Assembly (NCBI GenBank): GCA_036251935.1 | Contig: CP133967.1 | Span: forward strand, 2,826,390-2,890,389 | DNA from: Orbaceae bacterium lpD04 | GTDB lineage: Bacteria; Pseudomonadota; Gammaproteobacteria; Enterobacterales; Orbaceae | Direction of reading: 5' to 3' | DNA: 64,000 nucleotides | Shown here: one piece after another, positions 10,543 through 20,669 of the stretch | Position numbering within the stretch: position 1 is the first letter of the stretch | How the letters are laid out: every line of letters starts with the position of its first letter | The notes under the pieces: model-generated | What the model was told of the DNA's origin: nothing | The model's input: the letters and a program-made list of their open reading frames with translations, nothing else | Database searches by the model: none | Translations under genes and position numbers: made by a program

Positions 10543-11753
10543 TTTTTTAACCATGCACTTGGATCCAGTGCCTTACCATCTCGCCTAACTTCAAAATAGA
10601 GTGATGAATTACCCTGTCCTCCAGTGGTTCCCACTAATGCAATATCCTGACCGGCCTCAATTTTATCACCCACATCAACTAATACTCGCTGGTTATAGCC
10701 ATATAGTGTCATATCACCTTTACCATGTTCTATCGCGACAATAAAACCATATCCTTGTAACCAATTCGCTAAAATGACACGGCCATCCGCAATTGCTTTA
10801 ACTTTAGTACCTTCTTTTGCATTAATGACTAATCCTTTCCAGCGAAGCTCACCTTGCTGTGGTTCGCCAAATTGATATAAAATACTCCCAGTTACAGGCC
10901 AACTTAATATATGGTTTGGTTTACCGATCCCGCTTGTTCTTGCCATTAAGGCTTTTTCATCTTTTGTTGGATTATAGTTATAATTTTGCTGTTTAGCTTT
11001 TATTTGTGCAGCTTGTTTAGCTTCATCCTCAGCAATTTTTTTACTTTCACGTTCGGCTTTAGCAATCTGCTGTTGTAATGCAACTTCATTTTCTTTAAGT
11101 TCATCGAGTTTTTGTTGATTTAACTGCATTGATTGTTCAAGCGCTGAAATTGTGTTTTTCCGTTGCTGTTGATTTACTAAAAGATTATCCCTTTGCTCTT
11201 TTTGCTTCTGTTGCAATGCAAGTTGAGATTGATGTTTTTGTTCTAATAATATTTTTTTACTATTTATTTCATCTTGAATCTTTTTAAGATTATTAATCCG
11301 ATTTTGTCGCTCTTCATTAATATATCTATAATAAGTGATAATTCGCTCATTCCGCTCACTTTCTTGCCCCGCAAATACCAATTCCATACTACTTGTTTTA
11401 CCAAGTTTGAACGCACCTTCTAGCTGCTTTGCTAAAATTTGTCGTTGAGTGACTTGTTTCTTTTCCAAGTCATTAATTTGAGGATTAAGTTCACCAATAT
11501 CTTGTAATAATGTGGCGAGTAATTTATCTGATTTATCTAATGATGCTAATAATCTAGCAATAGCTGTTTCTTGTTTTTTTAGGTCTTCGACAAATTTTAT
11601 TCGTTGCTTCTTTTGTTCTGCGAGTTTTTTTTCTTGATCAGCAATCGATTGACGAACCGATTGCAAATCACTTTTATTATCAGCATAACAATAGTGTAAG
11701 GTGGAAAAACTTCCACATAGTGTTAATAGTAGATAAAAATAAATATGCCGCAT
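10539..11753 (-). CDS. envC: EnvC, murein hydrolase activator with degenerate LytM domain
   Basis: Periplasmic divisome-linked factor that activates the amidases AmiA and AmiB during septal peptidoglycan splitting. It has 404 residues. A signal peptide (to about 24, ending CYA) precedes a long Gln/Lys/Glu-rich coiled coil (about 25-265) and a C-terminal LytM/peptidase M23 domain (about 285-404). The normal zinc-binding HxH is LYFEV here and other ligands are missing, as expected for a catalytically inactive activator. It is translationally coupled to yibQ. Confidence 0.92.
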   Translation of the reverse strand: MRHIYFYLLLTLCGSFSTLHYCYADNKSDLQSVRQSIADQEKKLAEQKKQRIKFVEDLKKQETAIARLLASLDKSDKLLATLLQDIGELNPQINDLEKKQVTQRQILAKQLEGAFKLGKTSSMELVFAGQESERNERIITYYRYINEERQNRINNLKKIQDEINSKKILLEQKHQSQLALQQKQKEQRDNLLVNQQQRKNTISALEQSMQLNQQKLDELKENEVALQQQIAKAERESKKIAEDEAKQAAQIKAKQQNYNYNPTKDEKALMARTSGIGKPNHILSWPVTGSILYQFGEPQQGELRWKGLVINAKEGTKVKAIADGRVILANWLQGYGFIVAIEHGKGDMTLYGYNQRVLVDVGDKIEAGQDIALVGTTGGQGNSSLYFEVRRDGKALDPSAWLKK

Positions 11754-11840
11754 GTTAATTGTATTTTAAAGCCAAGAATTACATTAATATTAATGAGTCA
11801 ACTATAACTGATTGCATAATAGCTGACAAATAGAATATCT

Positions 11841-11868
11841 AAAAAGCGCTTTATTAAAAAGCGCTTTA
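11841..11868 (-). terminator. Intrinsic terminator after gpmI
   Basis: On the minus strand two AAAGCGCTTT-type arms form a GCGC-core hairpin followed by a run of T. It lies 20 bp past the gpmI stop and before envC, so gpmI is probably its own transcription unit. Confidence 0.65.
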
Positions 11869-11888
11869 ATGATTATTGATAGATAAAA

Positions 11889-13439
11889 TTATTTATTAAT
11901 AAATAATACATTACCTGTCATCTCAGCCGGTACTGGCATATCGATTAAGGTTAGTATTGTTGGTGCTAAATCTGACAATTTACCGCCATCGATAGCTTTA
12001 ACTGATTTTGAACCGACATAGATAAGTGGAACAGGTAGGTTAGTGTGAGCAGTATGTGCTTGACCGGTTTCATCATCTCGCATTTTTTCTGCATTACCAT
12101 GATCAGCGGTAATTAATAATTGGCCCGAAATTTTATTAACAGATTCAACAACGCGTCCAATACAATGATCTAAAGCCTCAACAGCTTTAACTGCAGCATC
12201 AAATATACCAGTATGTCCAACCATATCACCATTTGGATAGTTACAAATAATGACGTCATATTTTTGACTTTCAATCGCCGCTGTTAGTTTGTCAGTTAGT
12301 TCGATTGAACTCATTTCAGGCTGTAAATCATACGTCGCAACTTTTGGTGAGTTAATCAAAATACGATCTTCATTATTGAATGGAGCCTCAAGGCCACCAT
12401 TGAAAAAGAAAGTAACATGTGCATATTTTTCTGTTTCAGATATACGAAGTTGAGTCTTATTATTTTTTGCTAGCCACTCACCAAGTGTATTGGTTAATGA
12501 CTCAGGAGAATAAGCCACTTCAGACTGAATATCTGTTGCATACTCAGTCAAGGAAACATAGTGAGCAAAATTAACAACTCGATTACGCACAAAACCATCA
12601 AAATCTTCACTAACAAAAGCCCGAGAAATTTCACGTGCACGATCAGCTCGGAAATTCATAAAAATCAGGCTATCACCATCTTGCATTATTGAACTAGGTT
12701 CACCTACCCCTTGAATTACTGTTGGTTTAACAAACTCATCATTTTCGTCACGGCTATATGCTGCTTGTAATCCCTCAACAGCAGATGAATAAGTGAATTC
12801 ACCTTTAGCATCCGTTAATAAATTATAGGCTTGCTCAACTCTATCCCAACGATTATCGCGATCCATCGCATAATAACGCCCAACTAAAGAGGCGACTCTT
12901 CCTTTACCTAATGCGTTAAACTTGTCAGAAAAAATCTGCAAACTTGCTTGTGCACTTCTTGGTGGTGTATCACGCCCATCTAAAAAGGCATGTAAATAAA
13001 TTTTATCTGCGCCACGATCAGCAGCTAGTTCAACCATAGCCATAATATGTTCTTCATGACTATGTACGCCGCCAGGAGAGATTAATCCCATAATATGTAC
13101 AGCTTTGTTATTTTTTACTGCATCATTAATTGCTGTCGTTAATACTACATTTTGAGAAAATTCACCATCCATGATAGCTTTCGTGACACGAGTTAGATCC
13201 TGATAAACAACTCTTCCTGCACCAATATTAGTATGCCCTACTTCTGAATTACCCATTTGACCAAATGGTAATCCAACTTCCATGCTTGAAGCATTAATTA
13301 ATGTATTTGGTTGAGTTTTAATCAGATGATCCATTACAGGTTTTTTTGCAGCTGCAATAGCGTTATCTTTTTGATCTTCTCGATGACCATAACCATCTAA
13401 AATCACTAGGACGATAGTTTTTTTATTTATATTACTCAC
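11889..13439 (-). CDS. gpmI: GpmI, cofactor-independent phosphoglycerate mutase
   Basis: Glycolytic enzyme that interconverts 3- and 2-phosphoglycerate using two Mn ions and a phosphoserine intermediate. It has 516 residues, the usual length. Visible are the metal site ILDGYG (Asp15), the catalytic Ser65 in [10 protein letters not shown], substrate residues in DGRDTPP and [11 protein letters not shown], and C-terminal metal ligands in TADHGNAE and HTAHTNLP. The start is GTG, with an AGGGG site 5 bases upstream; an overlapping ATG two bases upstream reads immediately into a stop. Confidence 0.95.
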   Translation of the reverse strand: MSNINKKTIVLVILDGYGHREDQKDNAIAAAKKPVMDHLIKTQPNTLINASSMEVGLPFGQMGNSEVGHTNIGAGRVVYQDLTRVTKAIMDGEFSQNVVLTTAINDAVKNNKAVHIMGLISPGGVHSHEEHIMAMVELAADRGADKIYLHAFLDGRDTPPRSAQASLQIFSDKFNALGKGRVASLVGRYYAMDRDNRWDRVEQAYNLLTDAKGEFTYSSAVEGLQAAYSRDENDEFVKPTVIQGVGEPSSIMQDGDSLIFMNFRADRAREISRAFVSEDFDGFVRNRVVNFAHYVSLTEYATDIQSEVAYSPESLTNTLGEWLAKNNKTQLRISETEKYAHVTFFFNGGLEAPFNNEDRILINSPKVATYDLQPEMSSIELTDKLTAAIESQKYDVIICNYPNGDMVGHTGIFDAAVKAVEALDHCIGRVVESVNKISGQLLITADHGNAEKMRDDETGQAHTAHTNLPVPLIYVGSKSVKAIDGGKLSDLAPTILTLIDMPVPAEMTGNVLFINK

Positions 13440-13940
13440 ATTTACCCCTAAAATTATCTTGATATTATTAATTTAAACATTGTCGTCATTTTACTATAAA
13501 AGCCTGTTACGGTATAGCGTCATAATATAGCCTTTTCTATTATTTAAAATAGCCTTAAACGGTACTCGTCAAATCATGTATAGCAGCCTTGGACAATTAT
13601 TATCGATTCTCATATCCAAGTGATATCATTTATGATGAAGAAATCTAATGCTCAAAATTTTTTCTATAACAGAATGACTGCTGAGCAGATTGATCGAATT
13701 ACGTAATAATGAAAAGCTCAAAAAATTATCAAACGCGACACAAATTAAACTAGTGTTATCACATACTGATAGCTGTAGACTTTAAATTAGTTAGATTACT
13801 TGATTTACAGAAAGTTAGTACTAACTGACAATAAAGCGAAACGACGATTAGTGATTTAATTAAAGCACATTGTATGATATGAGTATTTAGCTACAAAGTG
13901 ATAAGGCAATAAGTTTATGATTTTTATCTTTCGATAAAAA
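13440..13940. other. 500-bp stretch without an intact gene
   Basis: AT-rich sequence between gpmI and the rpmG terminator. The part next to gpmI must hold its promoter. The rest contains only short broken reading frames (see the separate remnant entry at 13632-13785). No RNA gene, transposon end or long repeat was recognised. Confidence 0.5.
13632..13785 (+). pseudogene. Possible decayed coding remnant in two frames
   Basis: Two short overlapping frames read like protein. The first runs from the ATG at 13632 to a stop at 13704-13706 and ends MTAEQIDRIT. The second, shifted frame starts around 13678 and runs to a stop at 13783-13785, including LIELRNNEKLKKLS. The first flows into the second at the shared ID/LIE position, as expected after a single-base frameshift. 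The family is not recognised and chance is possible in a short AT-rich stretch. Confidence 0.22.
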
Positions 13941-13970
13941 ACAAAAAACCCAGCAATTGCTAGGCTTTTT
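13941..13970 (-). terminator. Terminator of the rpmB-rpmG operon
   Basis: On the minus strand a CCTAGCA/TGCTGGG stem (one G-T pair) with an AT loop is followed by six T. It lies about 20 bp beyond the rpmG stop. Confidence 0.8.
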
Positions 13971-13989
13971 CATTTAAATAAAATAGATA

Positions 13990-14157
13990 CTATTTAATTT
14001 TAGCTTCTTTATAAACTACATGCTGACGAACAACGGGATCATACTTTTTGATCTCCATTTTTTCAGGCATAGTTCTTTTATTTTTGCTAGTGGTATAAAA
14101 ATGACCAGTACCAGCAGAAGAAACTAATCTGATTTTTTCACGTGCACCTTTAGCCAT
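13990..14157 (-). CDS. rpmG: Ribosomal protein L33
   Basis: Large-subunit protein near the E site, 55 residues. The translation begins [20 protein letters not shown] and ends YKEAKIK, the standard gammaproteobacterial form. It has no CxxC zinc pairs, so it is the C-minus type. It follows rpmB after 26 bp, the conserved rpmB-rpmG pair, with an AAGGAG site before the ATG. Confidence 0.95.
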   Translation of the reverse strand: MAKGAREKIRLVSSAGTGHFYTTSKNKRTMPEKMEIKKYDPVVRQHVVYKEAKIK

Positions 14158-14183
14158 GATAATTCTCCTTCCTCTATAGCTTC

Positions 14184-14420
14184 TTAGTATTTTTCACCAC
14201 GGGCACGAAGTTCAGCTAAAACTGCGTCGATACCCTTTTTATCAATAGTACGCATACCTTTAGCTGATACACGTAATTTTACAAAACGTTTTTCACTCTC
14301 AACCCAAAAACGGTGAGATTGAAGATTTGGCAGAAAACGACGTTTAGTAGCATTCATCGCATGCGAACGATTGTTTCCTACTAATGGTTTTTTGCCTGTT
14401 ACTTGGCATACTCGTGACAT
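14184..14420 (-). CDS. rpmB: Ribosomal protein L28
   Basis: Large-subunit protein of 78 residues, the same length as in E. coli, starting [12 protein letters not shown]. An in-frame ATG 24 bases upstream at 14444 would add eight residues not found in the family. The CGGAGAA ribosome-binding site lies directly before the 14420 ATG and decides the start. It is the first gene of rpmB-rpmG, preceded by a 155-base leader from a strong promoter. Confidence 0.95.
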   Translation of the reverse strand: MSRVCQVTGKKPLVGNNRSHAMNATKRRFLPNLQSHRFWVESEKRFVKLRVSAKGMRTIDKKGIDAVLAELRARGEKY

Positions 14421-14467
14421 GTCAATAATTCTCCGAAATTTCAATGCTTAGGCCTTGGGTATAATAT

Positions 14468-14484
14468 GTTAATGGAACATTAAC
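14468..14484 (-). promoter_or_regulatory. Hairpin in the rpmB leader
   Basis: Perfect 7-base arms GTTAATG and CATTAAC around a three-base loop, 48 bases upstream of the rpmB start and inside its predicted untranslated leader. It could be a regulatory or protein-binding stem; no function is known to me. Confidence 0.35.
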
Positions 14485-14581
14485 CTCGTCAGGCTTTAGT
14501 CTTCGATTAGGTTGTTTAGATAAGTCTTAACAGCTAATAAACCGACCACCCATACCACACCCACAATAATTAAGGTAGCGA

Positions 14582-14610
14582 AGTATACGCCGTAATGCAA
14601 AAATTCTCAA
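14582..14610 (-). promoter_or_regulatory. Sigma-70 promoter of rpmB-rpmG
   Basis: On the minus strand, -35 TTGAGA (14610-14605), a 17-base spacer and -10 TATACT (14587-14582), each one mismatch from consensus. Predicted transcript start is near 14575, giving a leader of about 155 bases. The rest of the 440-bp gap to plsB is AT-rich and shows no gene. Confidence 0.75.
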
Positions 14611-14811
14611 GTATTATTGCAATTTTTAGCTTCCAAAAAATTTTTCTTATTAAAAAGAAATAAATTTCAATATATAGGAATGCATAAATCTAGGTACGAT
14701 TTAATTAAATAGTTTTCTTATATAATTATATGTAAACCAATAACCACAATTGTTAACAATAGTTTTATAACATTTTTAATTGATGGTAGGCTATATTTTT
14801 TTGCTGATTTT

Positions 14812-14820
14812 TGCTACTAT
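14812..14820 (+). promoter_or_regulatory. Extended -10 promoter candidate for plsB
   Basis: TGC followed by TACTAT fits the extended -10 pattern TGnTATAAT with one mismatch in the hexamer. It lies about 40 bases upstream of the plsB ATG. No good -35 hexamer is visible at 17 bases. Confidence 0.4.
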
Positions 14821-14860
14821 GTGCTAATTAAAAAACCAATAATTCTGAGTTGTTTATATT

Positions 14861-17290
14861 ATGTCAAAATGGAAAATGTCTTTATGGACCAAGGCTTGTT
14901 TTTGGATAATTCATATTCCAGTAAAACTTTTCGTACAAACTAAGCCAATTCCTACCGATCCCATTGAAGAACTTGGTATAGATAGAAATAAACCTATTCT
15001 ATATGTATTGCCGTACAACTCAAAAATTGATTTGATGGTTGTTCGTTCACTATCGGAAAAATATCAACTTCCTGATCCATTAGCGGGTATTAAAACCCAA
15101 TCTAAAATATTACCCGCTTTTCTTTATATTGATAAAGGTCCAGGTATTTTTGCATCTAAAGAGCAAAAAAAGAAAGCGGTCGATATTATCAGGGAGTATA
15201 TAGAGGCACATCAACAAGATAATGCACTTGATGTACAAATGTTGCCAGTGTCAGTCATGTTTAGCCGAGCACCAGATAAAGAAGGAAAAAAGAAACTTTC
15301 ACTGCAAGTATTAGGTGGAATGCAAAAATTTATCAAAATGATATTTTCTGGGCGAGACTGCTATACTCGGTATTCAAACACTGTATCTTTTAAAAATATT
15401 ACAGCATCTGTAAAAACAGATCAAATTGCAGATTTAGCAAAAAAATTATTTAGAGTTGCTCGTATTCATTTCTCAAAACAACGCACCGCCTCAGTCGGCC
15501 CAACACTACCAATAAGACAGCAAATGCTCAATTCATTACTTAATGGACAAGCACTAAGTGATGCCATAATTGAAGAGGCTAAAAGTAAGAATATTTCACA
15601 AGAAAAAGCCAGAAAAAACGCGCTATCAATGCTTAATGAAATTGCAGCTAATTTTACTTATAGAGCTTTAAAACTAACAGATTATGTACTAACGTGGGCA
15701 TGGAGCCGATTATATCAAGGTTTAAAAGTTACAAATGCAGATCCAATTCGAGAGCTGGCTCAAAATGGGCATGAGATTGTTTATGCGCCATGCCATCGTA
15801 GTCATATGGATTATTTGCTACTTTCATATGTCCTTTATCGACAGGGACTTGTACCGCCACATATCGCAGCGGGCATTAATCTTAATTTCTGGCCAGCTGG
15901 ACCAATATTTCGCCGTTTAGGGGCCTTTTTTATTCGGCGCTCATTTCGAGGAAACAAACTTTATACCGCAGTGTTCCGTGAATATTTAGCAGAACTATTT
16001 ATCCGCGGTTACTCAGTTGAATATTTTATTGAAGGTGGGCGCTCTCGAACTGGTCGTTTACTTGATCCTAAAACGGGTATGTTAATGATGACCCTACAAA
16101 CATTTTTACGAGGGGATTTAAGACCTATTTCAATTGTTCCTGTATATATAGGTTATGAACATGTATTAGAGGTGGCCACTTATGCTAACGAATTGCGCGG
16201 AGCAGCAAAAAAGAAAGAAAGCTTATGGCAAACAACGAAAGCTTTTTTTAAATTGAAAAAGTTAGGATTAGGTTATGTTAACTTTGGTCAACCAATTCCA
16301 TTAAATCAATTTTTAAATCAACATATTCCTGAATGGCGAGATGCTATCGACCCAACAGGTAGCGCTCGTCCAAATTGGTTAACACCAACGACTAATCTAT
16401 TATCACAAAATATTATGGAAAAGATAAATGCATCTGCTGCCGTTAATGCGATGAATTTATGTTGCTCAATTTTACTAGCATCACAACAACGAGCAATGAG
16501 CCAAAAAAGATTAATTGAATATCTCGATGCCGCCTTAATATTATTAAGAAATGTACCATACTCAAGTTTAGTCACCATCCCCAATAAAAGTGCAGAGGAA
16601 CTATTTGAACATGCTAAGGCGATGGGGAAATTTATTATCACGGAAGATGAGGCTGGCGAAATTGTTAGCCTAAGCCAAGAACAAGCTGTTTTAATGACTT
16701 ATTACCGAAACAATATTCAGCACTTAATAATTATACCTGCGATTATTGCAAGAATCATTGTAAAACAAAATCGTCTTTCTCCGACTCAATTGATTGAACA
16801 AATTCTACGATTATATCCGTTAATTAAAGCTGAATTATTTATTTATTATGATGAAAAGCAGCTTTTAGACTATGTAAGTAAGTTAATTAAATGTTTTTCA
16901 GAACTAAATTTAATTAACTATACGCCTGAACGTATTACTCTTAATTATCTCAAAATAACTTCACTACAATTAATTGCTTCAGGTTCAAATGATACCTTAC
17001 AACGTTATGCGGTTGCATTTTCTTTATTACAAAAAAATCCATCAATAAGCCGTGTAGTACTCGAAAAAGAGAGCAGATTGATTGCTGAAAGATTATCTGT
17101 GCTACATGGTATTAATGCTCCCGAATTTTTTGATAAAGGTGTTTTTTCAACTTTGGTTTCAACATTAAGAGAACAGGGATACCTTGATGATAAAGATGAC
17201 GCTAGCTTAGAAAAAATAAAATTAATGAATGAAACACTCAAGCCATTAATAACTAGCCGAGTACTACAAACGATTGAAGAAATCGATTAA
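14861..17290 (+). CDS. plsB: PlsB, glycerol-3-phosphate O-acyltransferase
   Basis: Inner-membrane-associated enzyme that makes lysophosphatidic acid from glycerol-3-phosphate and acyl-CoA or acyl-ACP, the first step of phospholipid synthesis. It has 809 residues (E. coli 807). The four acyltransferase blocks are visible: [11 protein letters not shown] (catalytic His and Asp, about 312-317), [23 protein letters not shown] and [11 protein letters not shown]. It is monocistronic and its stop overlaps the convergent ubiA stop by 4 bases, an arrangement close to the enterobacterial plsB-ubiA neighbourhood. Confidence 0.95.
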   Translation: MSKWKMSLWTKACFWIIHIPVKLFVQTKPIPTDPIEELGIDRNKPILYVLPYNSKIDLMVVRSLSEKYQLPDPLAGIKTQSKILPAFLYIDKGPGIFASKEQKKKAVDIIREYIEAHQQDNALDVQMLPVSVMFSRAPDKEGKKKLSLQVLGGMQKFIKMIFSGRDCYTRYSNTVSFKNITASVKTDQIADLAKKLFRVARIHFSKQRTASVGPTLPIRQQMLNSLLNGQALSDAIIEEAKSKNISQEKARKNALSMLNEIAANFTYRALKLTDYVLTWAWSRLYQGLKVTNADPIRELAQNGHEIVYAPCHRSHMDYLLLSYVLYRQGLVPPHIAAGINLNFWPAGPIFRRLGAFFIRRSFRGNKLYTAVFREYLAELFIRGYSVEYFIEGGRSRTGRLLDPKTGMLMMTLQTFLRGDLRPISIVPVYIGYEHVLEVATYANELRGAAKKKESLWQTTKAFFKLKKLGLGYVNFGQPIPLNQFLNQHIPEWRDAIDPTGSARPNWLTPTTNLLSQNIMEKINASAAVNAMNLCCSILLASQQRAMSQKRLIEYLDAALILLRNVPYSSLVTIPNKSAEELFEHAKAMGKFIITEDEAGEIVSLSQEQAVLMTYYRNNIQHLIIIPAIIARIIVKQNRLSPTQLIEQILRLYPLIKAELFIYYDEKQLLDYVSKLIKCFSELNLINYTPERITLNYLKITSLQLIASGSNDTLQRYAVAFSLLQKNPSISRVVLEKESRLIAERLSVLHGINAPEFFDKGVFSTLVSTLREQGYLDDKDDASLEKIKLMNETLKPLITSRVLQTIEEID

Positions 17291-18147
17291 AAGCTACTAA
17301 ATAATAATCCAATAAAGAGAGTTAGACCAACATAATTATTATTACGAAATGCTTTAAAACACCGCTCTCTTTGCCTATTAGCAATTAATATTTGTTGATA
17401 GGTAAAAAGAGCAGCTACAAAGACTAATCCTATATAAAAAAGTAATGGTAAATGATTATAGATAGCAATAAAAACTAACAAAAATAAGGTAAAACACTGC
17501 AATATACCAATTACTAATTTATCGTACTGCGCAAATAAAATAGCTGTCGACTTTATTCCTATTTTCAAATCATCATTACGATCGACCATCGCATACTGCG
17601 TATCATAACCAATCGTCCAACAAATATTAGCAATACATAAAAGCCAGCATGTTAAAGGAAGTGAACCGATAGCCGCTGCATATGCCATCGGAATTCCCCA
17701 GCTAAATGCTATTCCAAGTATAACCTGGGGAAGATGTGTAAAACGCTTCATAAATGGATAAATCAATGTAGTCAAAAAAGCAAAGCAAGCAAATAGCCAA
17801 GTTAGTGGCGGTAAGGTAAGTAACAATATAATAGACAGAAAAATTAAAAACAAAAATAACACTAATGCCTGTTTTGCATTAACTTTACCACTTGCTAGAG
17901 GGCGAGTTTTTGTTCTTTCAACATGACAATCTAATTTTCTATCAGCAAAATCATTAATAACACAACCAGCCGCGCGCATAAAAAAAACGCCAAAGGTAAA
18001 TTTGATAAATAAGAGAAATGTTGGGGCACCTGTCAGCAAAAGTCCCCATAATGTTGGCCAAAGTAAAAGCAAAGTACCAATCGGTTTATCTAAACGCATT
18101 AGTTGAAAATAAGCAGGTACAGTGCTGTTCATATTAATAAGGACCAT
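17287..18147 (-). CDS. ubiA: UbiA, 4-hydroxybenzoate polyprenyltransferase
   Basis: Integral membrane prenyltransferase that attaches the polyprenyl tail to 4-hydroxybenzoate in ubiquinone synthesis. It has 286 residues and about eight or nine hydrophobic segments. The two Asp-rich motifs are NDFADRKLD (65-73) and [13 protein letters not shown]. An ATG at 18132 is an alternative start, five residues shorter. No ubiC gene lies next to it; upstream is the divergent slyD. Confidence 0.93.
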   Translation of the reverse strand: MVLINMNSTVPAYFQLMRLDKPIGTLLLLWPTLWGLLLTGAPTFLLFIKFTFGVFFMRAAGCVINDFADRKLDCHVERTKTRPLASGKVNAKQALVLFLFLIFLSIILLLTLPPLTWLFACFAFLTTLIYPFMKRFTHLPQVILGIAFSWGIPMAYAAAIGSLPLTCWLLCIANICWTIGYDTQYAMVDRNDDLKIGIKSTAILFAQYDKLVIGILQCFTLFLLVFIAIYNHLPLLFYIGLVFVAALFTYQQILIANRQRERCFKAFRNNNYVGLTLFIGLLFSSF

Positions 18148-18429
18148 TAACTCGATAAACTTACATAAATTATAGATGAATATTAATAGGTTGTGAAATC
18201 AATAATAAAATACCATAAAGACTTTATATATATGTAAGGCTTAATTCAACAATGTATCGTTGAAATATTATTGTAAGATATCATTTTAAAACAAAAATAC
18301 TAAAAAACGTATTTTTTAAGACAGATTAATAAAGATATATATTGCGAATATTATTTTTAAAAAAAAGATACATTAGGCTATTTTTCAGATAGAATTGTTA
18401 AATCTTTCTCGCTAATGACCGGAGATGAA

Positions 18430-19020
18430 ATGAAAATAGCAAAAGATAGTGTTGTGAGTATAGCTTATCAAGTTAGAACAAAAGATGGTGTACTTGTAGA
18501 CGAAGCGACATCTGTTACTCCACTTGAATATTTACAAGGTGCTGGTAACTTAATTAAGGGACTAGAAGATGCGTTAACCGGCCGCCAAGCTGGTGACAAA
18601 TTCGATGTGGAAGTTAGCTCAAATAATGCTTATGGCGATTATAATGATAACCTTGTACAGCAAGTTCCACGAGATGTATTTGTTGGTGTTGATGAACTTG
18701 AAGTTGGCATGCGATTTTTAGCTGATACTGAGCATGGTCCAGTTCCAGTTGAAATTACGGCAATTGACGGCGATAAAGTCACTGTTGATGGTAATCATAT
18801 GTTAGCAGGACAAGACTTAAAGTTTAATGTTGAAGTAATTAACGTTCGAGAAGCAACAGAAGAAGAATTAACTCATGGGCATGTTCATGGTGCACATGGA
18901 CATCATCATGGTGGCTGTGGATGTGATGACAGTGATGATAGCTGCTGTAGTAATGATGACGATGATCAAGATGATGGTTGTTGTGGCGGCGGAAATGGTG
19001 GTTGCGGCTGTAAGCACTAA
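18430..19020 (+). CDS. slyD: SlyD, FKBP-type prolyl isomerase and metallochaperone
   Basis: Cytosolic peptidyl-prolyl isomerase and chaperone that also supplies nickel for hydrogenase maturation in E. coli. The ATG at 18430 has a GGAG site five bases upstream and gives 196 residues, the E. coli length; the ATG at 18415 has no such site. The FKBP core holds the IF insert domain (about 70-130). The C-terminal 45 residues are packed with His, Cys, Asp and Gly (HGHVHGAHGHHHGGCGC), the metal-binding tail. It is followed by its own terminator. Confidence 0.94.
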   Translation: MKIAKDSVVSIAYQVRTKDGVLVDEATSVTPLEYLQGAGNLIKGLEDALTGRQAGDKFDVEVSSNNAYGDYNDNLVQQVPRDVFVGVDELEVGMRFLADTEHGPVPVEITAIDGDKVTVDGNHMLAGQDLKFNVEVINVREATEEELTHGHVHGAHGHHHGGCGCDDSDDSCCSNDDDDQDDGCCGGGNGGCGCKH

Positions 19021-19034
19021 AAGTATGAATTAAT

Positions 19035-19064
19035 AAAAAAGCACTCTCAAAGGGTGCTTTTTTT
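19035..19064 (+). terminator. Intrinsic terminator of slyD
   Basis: AAAAAAGCAC and GTGCTTTTTTT arms with a short loop, 15 bp past the slyD stop, followed by seven T. Confidence 0.85.
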
Positions 19065-19185
19065 ATATAAAAATTTATTTTTTGTGAAATGATTCTCATA
19101 AAAATATCTTTGTATTTGTCTAATAATCTTATTTTTGCAAAATAATCCTTTAGATTACCTAAGCTAATTTGAGGTTAAATAAAAT

Positions 19186-19833
19186 ATGATGCCAAGAGAA
19201 AAACTCTTACAATTTGGTGCTGATTCACTATCTGATTATGAATTACTTGCAATTTTCCTAAGGACAGGAACAAAAGGGATACATGTCCTTAAATTATCTC
19301 AAAACTTATTAGATGAATTTGGCTCTCTATACCATTTAATGAGCGCTAATAAAGATGAATTTTGTAGAAAGTTAGGTTTAGGAATAACAAAGTATACTCA
19401 GTTAAAAGCAGTAATAGAATTATCTTATCGATATTTGCAAGTAAGAGTAACACAAGACAGCTCATTAACGTCACCAAATTTAACTCATCATTATCTTGCT
19501 AGCCGACTAGCGGACAAAGATCGTGAAATATTTTTAGTTATTTTTCTTAATAATCAAAATAACGTAATCTATACCGAAGAAATGTTTGTGGGTACTTACA
19601 ATTCGGTAGAGGTTCATCCTCGAGAAATTGTTCGTAAAGCATTAAAGTGTAATGCTGCGGCATTAATTCTTGCCCATAACCATCCCTCTGGAATGGCTGA
19701 ACCAAGTGAAGCAGATCGAATAATGACAAAACAAATTGAACAGGTATGTGATCTAGTTGATATACGAATTCTCGACCATTTTGTTATTGGAAAAGGTGAA
19801 TACGTATCGTTTGCAGAAAGAGGTTGGCTATAA
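19186..19833 (+). CDS. radC: RadC-family JAB-domain protein
   Basis: Member of the RadC family, once linked to DNA repair but without a firmly established role. It has 215 residues. An N-terminal helix-hairpin-helix-like part (LLAIFLRTGTKG, LGLGITKYTQLKA) precedes a JAB/MPN metalloprotease-like domain whose metal motif is complete: HNHPSGMAEPSEAD. The N terminus starts at the conserved MPREKL and so is a few residues shorter than E. coli RadC; an in-frame stop lies just upstream. In enterobacteria radC sits beside rpmB-rpmG, whereas here plsB, ubiA and slyD intervene. Confidence 0.9.
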   Translation: MMPREKLLQFGADSLSDYELLAIFLRTGTKGIHVLKLSQNLLDEFGSLYHLMSANKDEFCRKLGLGITKYTQLKAVIELSYRYLQVRVTQDSSLTSPNLTHHYLASRLADKDREIFLVIFLNNQNNVIYTEEMFVGTYNSVEVHPREIVRKALKCNAAALILAHNHPSGMAEPSEADRIMTKQIEQVCDLVDIRILDHFVIGKGEYVSFAERGWL

Positions 19834-19920
19834 AATGATTAGGGCATGATAACTCACGTAAGTATATTAGATCTAATTTAATTACGTTATAATACGATAT
19901 GAATAATTTGGAAAAATACT

Positions 19921-20136
19921 ATGAAAAAACAACAAGAATATCGTTTAGAACAATTAGAAACTAAAATAAGTTTTCAAGAAATAACGATAGAAGAGTTAAA
20001 TCAAATGGTCATTCAACTACAGGCTGAGATGCTAAAATTAAAAGAACAACTTTCTCTTCTTTCAAAAAAATTGCAAACTTCACAATCATCAAATATAGCA
20101 AATATGTCGGAAGAAACCCCTCCCCCTCATTACTAA
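19921..20136 (+). CDS. slyX: SlyX family protein
   Basis: Small coiled-coil protein of unknown function, 71 residues. The heptad-rich core ([20 protein letters not shown]) and the terminal TPPPHY tail are typical of SlyX. It stands near slyD, as in enterobacteria, though with radC in between, and ends about 75 bp before a bidirectional terminator shared with the alpha operon. Confidence 0.88.
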   Translation: MKKQQEYRLEQLETKISFQEITIEELNQMVIQLQAEMLKLKEQLSLLSKKLQTSQSSNIANMSEETPPPHY

Positions 20137-20210
20137 TTAATAACCATTCAAAATCACGCGGGGATAAAAATACCAGTTATAAATAACAAAATTTAGATAA
20201 TTAAATATAA

Positions 20211-20237
20211 AAAAAGCCGACTAAATGTCGGCTTTTT
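20211..20237. terminator. Bidirectional terminator between slyX and rplQ
   Basis: AAAAAGCCGAC and GTCGGCTTTTT arms around a five-base loop, with A and T runs on both sides. It ends the rightward slyX transcript and the leftward alpha operon. Confidence 0.88.
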
Positions 20238-20250
20238 ATAACGCTATATT

Positions 20251-20640
20251 TTACTCAGCTGTTGCTTGCGCAGCATCTGCAGTTGGTCTATCAACCAACT
20301 CAATATAAGCCATTGGTGCATTATCACCAGCACGGAAGCCACATTTCATAATGCGAATATAACCACCAGGGCGATTTGCAAAACGAGGACCTAGGTCTGA
20401 GAATAATTTTTTTACTGCATCCGTATTACGGATACGAGCAAAAGCCAAACGACGATTAGCTAAACTATCAGTCTTAGCTAACGTAATTAAAGGTTCAACT
20501 ACTCGACGCAGCTCTTTAGCCTTAGGTAAAGTTGTCTTGATGATTTCGTGTTCAACAAGTGAACTTGTCATATTACGAAACATCGCCTGACGGTGGCTGC
20601 TATTACGATTAAGTTGACGACCACTTTTACGATGGCGCAT
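20251..20640 (-). CDS. rplQ: Ribosomal protein L17
   Basis: Large-subunit protein near the polypeptide exit, 129 residues. Starts [20 protein letters not shown] and ends with an Ala-rich tail. It is the last gene of the alpha operon (rpsM-rpsK-rpsD-rpoA-rplQ), 29 bp after rpoA, and is followed by a terminator. Confidence 0.97.
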   Translation of the reverse strand: MRHRKSGRQLNRNSSHRQAMFRNMTSSLVEHEIIKTTLPKAKELRRVVEPLITLAKTDSLANRRLAFARIRNTDAVKKLFSDLGPRFANRPGGYIRIMKCGFRAGDNAPMAYIELVDRPTADAAQATAE

Positions 20641-20669
20641 AACTTTATCCTTCTTAAATAAACTTTAGA

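Noticed and set aside
10979..11640. Low-complexity Gln/Lys repeat in envC as a possible DNA repeat
   Set aside because: It is coiled-coil coding sequence without a fixed repeat unit.
18839..19099. His-rich minus-strand frame opposite the slyD tail
   Set aside because: It is the mirror of the His/Cys/Asp-rich SlyD C terminus; repetitive codons keep the opposite strand open.
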